Source: Zygnema cylindricum
Taxonomy: Eukaryota > Streptophyta > Zygnematophyceae > Zygnematales > Zygnemataceae
Assembly: GCA_037447655.1 (NCBI GenBank)
Contig: JBBHKE010001417.1
Coordinates: 26,122-90,121, forward strand
Length of the DNA: 64,000 nt
Direction of reading: 5' to 3'
The number at the start of each line of letters is the position of its first letter. Position 1 is the stretch's first letter. Below are positions 60,345 to 64,000 of this stretch, piece after piece. The notes under the pieces are model-generated. The model searched no databases, was not told the DNA's origin, and saw nothing but the letters and a program-made list of their open reading frames with translations. The translations under genes were made by a program, and so were the position numbers.

Positions 60345-61247
60345 AATTCACTCACAAAAGTTAACCAATAATCCTTCTAAATAGTTGTTTTCTACAAATC
60401 ACCAAATGTGATAAAATTGTCCAAACAACTTCAACCTATACCTTAGTATAGAATATCACAAAGACTGACAACTCGCAAAGTTTAAGCCGAATTGATCCAG
60501 CACACACAAAGGTATGCAACTCAGAAGTTTCCCAAAAATAGTTTGCTGATTACACCTTCTGCCAGTCTGGATACATAAATTGTTGTACATCTTACGTCTT
60601 ATAGACGTAGTGAGTTTCCACTCCTAGTTAACCTATAACATAGTGTTGTACCTCCGATACAAGTGTTCTTGAGAGATACGTCGAAGAACCAAACTGCCAC
60701 TAAGATCTAAGTTCTCATAATCACGCTAAAGTTAATCTATTCAGTGTACAATCAATACTACTGAGAGATCAACACTAAGTGATTGTACAATTAATTGCTG
60801 TCGGCTTAGTTATAAGTGTCCGGATACATTCATTCACATGTTGGGAAAACACTTGCCAGCAAATCACTTGTGATCCTTTTGTGAATCTCATCCATTAACT
60901 TGATTCATATCAACCGCAGTTGCGATGTCTTGTTAGGATCATATTCAACGCCACCATAGCTTTGTCGCGGCTGTGTTGTTCTGTACCGAATTATATCCCA
61001 AATAACCGCAGCTACTTTGTCCCGTCTGTATCCGAGTTGCTTTGTCCCATTGCTTTGTCCCATCTGCGTTGCAGCTGCTATGTCACATCTGCGCCGCGCT
61101 GCTTTGTCCCATCTGCGTTGCAATTGCCTTGTCCCAAAAATACTTGTTCTGTTCTTAAGTGACGACTCGTGTCCCTATACGCTACATTTTACTATCTTTC
61201 TACCTTCACACTAATTTATTGAGACATAAAGCTTTCCAAAATCAACA
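60286..61247 (-). repeat. 5' LTR of copia E
   Basis: Matches 41525-42475 along its length with many differences, including the minisatellite and the end aaagctttccaaaatcaaca. It contains the first codons of gag at its inner end. Confidence 0.85.
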
Positions 61248-61771
61248 TGTTTCCACAAATATATAATATTATTACGTCAATGTCATTGGACATGCAGTAA
61301 TTTTTGGCTAAGTGATTTTCTATGTGAAAAACTAAGATTTTCTCTTTAAAACTTCACCTTTTTTGCATAATGCATAGTATAGTATTGTAGTCAAAAAAAA
61401 AAGTGTCTAGAGAATGTAACAATATTTAAATGTGCAAGAGGATAAACATTAATATAAGAGTGTAAACATTAGAGTAACACGCAAAATTAGAAAAAAATCT
61501 CTTGAGGTAGGTAACTGTCGAGGAAAACAAATATTCGCAAAGAGAGATTACAAGAAGACAAAATAGTAAAAATAAAAGGCACACGAACTTTTTTTTGCAA
61601 AAGGAGATGCACCACTACACCGCTCGTTGTTATTAGTTAATAAGACGTTACTACTTATAGCCAAAAATCACAAAATATAGTTAACAACATTATTTAAAGA
61701 TGTGGACTACAACCTGCCACGTCTCGTTGGATAAAAATAGTATTATTAATCATAATTTTTCACTAACACTA
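61248..61771. other. AT-rich unassigned stretch
   Basis: No gene seen. 61246-61311 is about 74 percent similar by eye to 41403-41468 on the other side of element E, so a dispersed repeat is present on both flanks. Confidence 0.4.
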
Positions 61772-62049
61772 CACCGCGCATCATAATTAGCGTTATTAAT
61801 GCTAATTCCGTCACCCTGAATTTTGACCCAAAAATCTTAAAAAGAGTAGTTCGTTTGCTTAAAGGTTATTCAACGCTGATAATTATTACAGAAAGAAACC
61901 CAAATTAGAGTTATTTTAACTGAAATTAGAGTTATTGATAAACTAGAGTAAAACTTTTTTTAAGAAAACTAAAAAACCCAAATTAGAGTTGATAACATTA
62001 ATTATTTTTTACTCTAATTATTTATTTACGATAATTACGGTTCGAGGTG
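61772..62049. mobile_element. MITE of the TA-CACC family (278 bp)
   Basis: Left terminus CACCGCGCATCATAATTAGCG after TA (61770-61771); right terminus is the diverged complement ending GAGGTG at 62049, followed by TA (62050-62051). Noncoding. Confidence 0.7.
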
Positions 62050-62099
62050 TAATAAATGCTTAACGCTAATAACAATGTTTAAAAGCTTTGTAATTTTGT

Positions 62100-62310
62100 A
62101 CTTTTCGGGTCGGGCGAGTACGAGTAGTCGCGAGAAATCTAGTTTCGGTTAACTTTTATTTCCGTAAACGCGTTTTGGGTAACGGGTATTAATTTTGGAC
62201 TGTGACATAACCCTGTCGGGTGTCAGGCGTCGGGTGCTCAGATTTTGAAAAAAAAAAACAGTTGGTTTCGATAGTCTTAATTTTTGACTTTTGCGACTTC
62301 CGCTGTACAA
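62100..62310. mobile_element. hAT-like terminal fragment (CGGGTA-rich family)
   Basis: Words gggtcgggcgagtacg, gtttcggttaac, cgtaaacgcgt, gtgacataaccc match the right arm of the 62661-63322 element in the same orientation. No coding capacity. Confidence 0.5.
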
Positions 62311-62660
62311 TACAATGAAACCTTTATCTGAGTACAAAAGGGGCAAAACAGAAAAAAAACTTTTGGAGACCACAAGAGTCACAAGAAAGTAAGCTACGCT
62401 CAAAAATTGAAATGAAACAGATTAATAATAACAAGAGCAAAGATCCAGAACAAAGCAATACCAGAGTTAGACCGCCTACAATAGGAAAAAACCGTGACTA
62501 GCCTACCCATAAACAAGCTAAAGGTCCACAACCACAGAGATCATGGATGTGAATATTGTCCATACTATACAAGATTATTGTTCTTTGTAGTCTTCGATCT
62601 TGGAATCACAGAAGCAGAGGGTATGAGGGAGATGTACCACTTATTTTTTACTTATTAGGT

Positions 62661-63322
62661 CAAAGGTCCTAAAAGTCAAAATTTTAGATAACCGAATCCG
62701 ACAGTTTTTTTTTTTTTCAAAATCAGAGTACCCGATGCTGGACCGGGATATGTCACGCTCCAAAATTGTTAACCGTTACCCGAAACGTGTTTACGAAAAA
62801 AAAAGTTAACCGAAACTCAATTTCTCGTGACTACCTGTACCTGCCCGTACCCGAATAAGTACAAAATAAGTGGTATATCACCTTTATACCTTCCACGATA
62901 CCAAGAGTACGAAGTATAATATTGTTGGATAGTATGGACAGTACAAAACCTTCAATTTTTTTCGTTTTTTGCTTACCTGTTTATATATATATATATATAT
63001 ATATTTTAAGTGAATGACCCGTCCGAATCTGCCCGACCCCCCAAGTTTGTCACCCGAATCCGTTGCGGATCCGACGCGTGCGGTCGGTTAATGGTCGGTT
63101 ACTCTTTCGGTTATCCGTTTGCGACCTCTTTATTAGGGTACGGGCGGGTAAGGGTAGTCACGGGAAATCGAGTTTCGGTTAAAACTTTTTTTTCGTAAAC
63201 GCGTATCGGGTACCGGGTAACAATTTTGGAGCGTGACATAACCCGGTCGGGTTTCGGGTGTTCCGATTTTTTTTTTTTTTTGTCGAATTCGGGTATCGGA
63301 AATTTTGACCTTTGCGACCTCT
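62661..63322. mobile_element. Inverted-arm hAT-like element
   Basis: Left arm 62661-62872 and right arm 63135-63322 are inverted copies (about 80 percent by eye) sharing ggtcaaa, ttaaccgaaact, gtgacata/tatgtcac and cgggta words. The 260-bp centre holds a (TA)n run at 62984-63004 and a GC-rich block related to 40847-41165. The arm sequences resemble plant hAT subterminal regions rich in CCCGA/CGGGTA. No transposase; target duplication not identified. Confidence 0.55.
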
Positions 63323-63440
63323 GGTGCGCAGTCTTGTCCATGAAGCGAGCGTCACGTCACAGGAGAATCCGACAGCCGACGTGGAACGGTTTTCAAAACG
63401 TGTCGCTCCACAAGGTCGCACGTGAAAGGAGACTCGAAGC

Positions 63441-64000
63441 ATGGCGACGAAACTCGACGACCAATTCCAAAAGCTCCAAACCCTAATCCAGTCTCACACA
63501 ACAAACTCGCCACGTGGCTCATCTACAGCCGTGCAACGTGGCGTTTTCGCAGCCATGGCGCCTTCGACTGCATTTGCCACGATCATACTTCTTTTCTCTC
63601 GCATAAATTCCGTACGGGCGATCGTACGGGCGATCGAAATGGCTCCGAAAGACATTAGGTTACTTCCTCCTTTTCCGCCTCTTTCCTTCCCTCATGGCGG
63701 TCGCCACGGTGGCAGCCGATCTTGTCACACGTGGGAAATACTATCACTATCATTGGCTCCTTTGGATTCGAGTTATGCCAGCAGAACATTGTCACGTGTG
63801 TAATATCACTCTTATTGGCTCCATGCGATTTTCGCAAGTGTCTGTAACCTCACTCTCATTGGCCCGCTTGGATCCCGTGTCCCTGTCACCGTGGATCCGC
63901 ACGTGCGTAAAAACACTCACATTGGCTCGTGTGGTTCTCATTGCTGCCGCAGAGGCGGCGCTGGAGGCGGTTACTGCGGCGATGTACTATTGATCCAATG
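63441..64000 (+). CDS. Possible 5' end of a gene leaving the window
   Basis: From about 63330 the DNA becomes GC-richer and less repetitive. A frame with ATG at 63441 (MATKLDDQFQKLQTLIQS...) stays open to 63803, with an amphipathic start but no recognised domain. Competing reading: the same stretch is a promoter, since four G-box/CCAAT modules overlap it (63728-63925). I cannot decide between first exon and promoter. Confidence 0.3.
63728..63925. promoter_or_regulatory. Array of four G-box plus CCAAT modules
   Basis: CACGTG at 63728, 63793 and 63900 (degenerate aagtgt near 63836) are each followed about 21-24 bases later by ATTGG, the complement of CCAAT, at 63752, 63814, 63858 and 63921, with a taa..cactc core between. 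Further ACGTG words at 63417, 63513 and 63537. Confidence 0.55.

Larger units (their letters stand above)
41525..61247 (-). mobile_element. Copia element E (second family), minus strand, split by insertions C and D
   Basis: 3' LTR 41525-42475 and 5' LTR 60286-61247 in plus coordinates (951 and 962 bp), both running TGTTGATTTTGG... to CA on the minus strand. The 5' LTR is followed on the minus strand by primer site ggttatgggcc (60285-60275); the 3' LTR is preceded by polypurine ggggag. Once C (42945-49402) and D (50922-57420) are removed, the internal region is about 4.85 kb. Flanking pentamers are ttttt and tgttt, an imperfect duplication. The gag ATG (60344) lies inside the LTR. The oldest element of this nest. 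Confidence 0.85.

Overview
The window is nuclear DNA of a green plant in the broad sense, most likely a streptophyte alga or a bryophyte/lycophyte-grade land plant. It is AT-rich, its genes are intron-rich with GT..AG borders, it holds a plant-type HIPL gene, and most of its length is plant-type LTR retrotransposons, hAT-like elements and MITEs. The species cannot be named from sequence alone.

Layout. 1-3131 (minus strand): seven exons of a HIPL gene (Cys-rich folate-receptor-like domain plus glucose/sorbosone-dehydrogenase propeller); its 3' end lies beyond the left edge and its first exon was not found. 7081-12339 (minus): six phase-consistent exons of an unusual membrane protein with EF-hand, SAM, fibronectin III, hydrophobic segments and a FYVE-like Cys/His finger. 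14.8-18.1 kb: several short TA-flanked inverted-repeat MITEs and one 884-bp hAT-type element with an 8-bp target duplication.

18600-33112 is a three-level nest: copia copy A is interrupted by copia copy B, whose pol is interrupted by a Ty3/gypsy element (G) truncated in its integrase. G is the most interesting object here: between its protease and reverse transcriptase it carries a degenerate but recognisable C5-cytosine DNA methyltransferase of DNMT3-like layout (motifs I, IV, V, VI, VIII and IX/X in order). 33346-35105: two hAT-type elements in tandem that share one 8-bp target duplication. 37.2-38.6 kb: remnant of another copia family (minus strand).

41525-61247 is a second nest: an old minus-strand copia element (E, about 0.95-kb LTRs) split by two plus-strand elements of the A/B family, D (50922-57420, target duplication tagaa, heavily decayed) and C (42945-49402, target duplication atcac, LTRs about 3 percent apart, few breaks). 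Both copia families begin, directly after the 5' LTR, with a primer site matching the anticodon arm of initiator tRNA-Met rather than its 3' end. A/B/C/D LTRs also carry a tRNA-like A-box/B-box segment and a palindromic W-box.

61.8-63.3 kb holds another MITE and a hAT-like inverted-arm repeat. From about 63.4 kb the sequence becomes GC-richer with repeated G-box plus CCAAT modules, probably the promoter or first exon of a gene that continues past the right edge. No rRNA gene, CRISPR array or prokaryotic feature was seen. Exon borders were assigned by hand from splice consensus, reading phase and protein similarity; identities and counts given are by-eye estimates.
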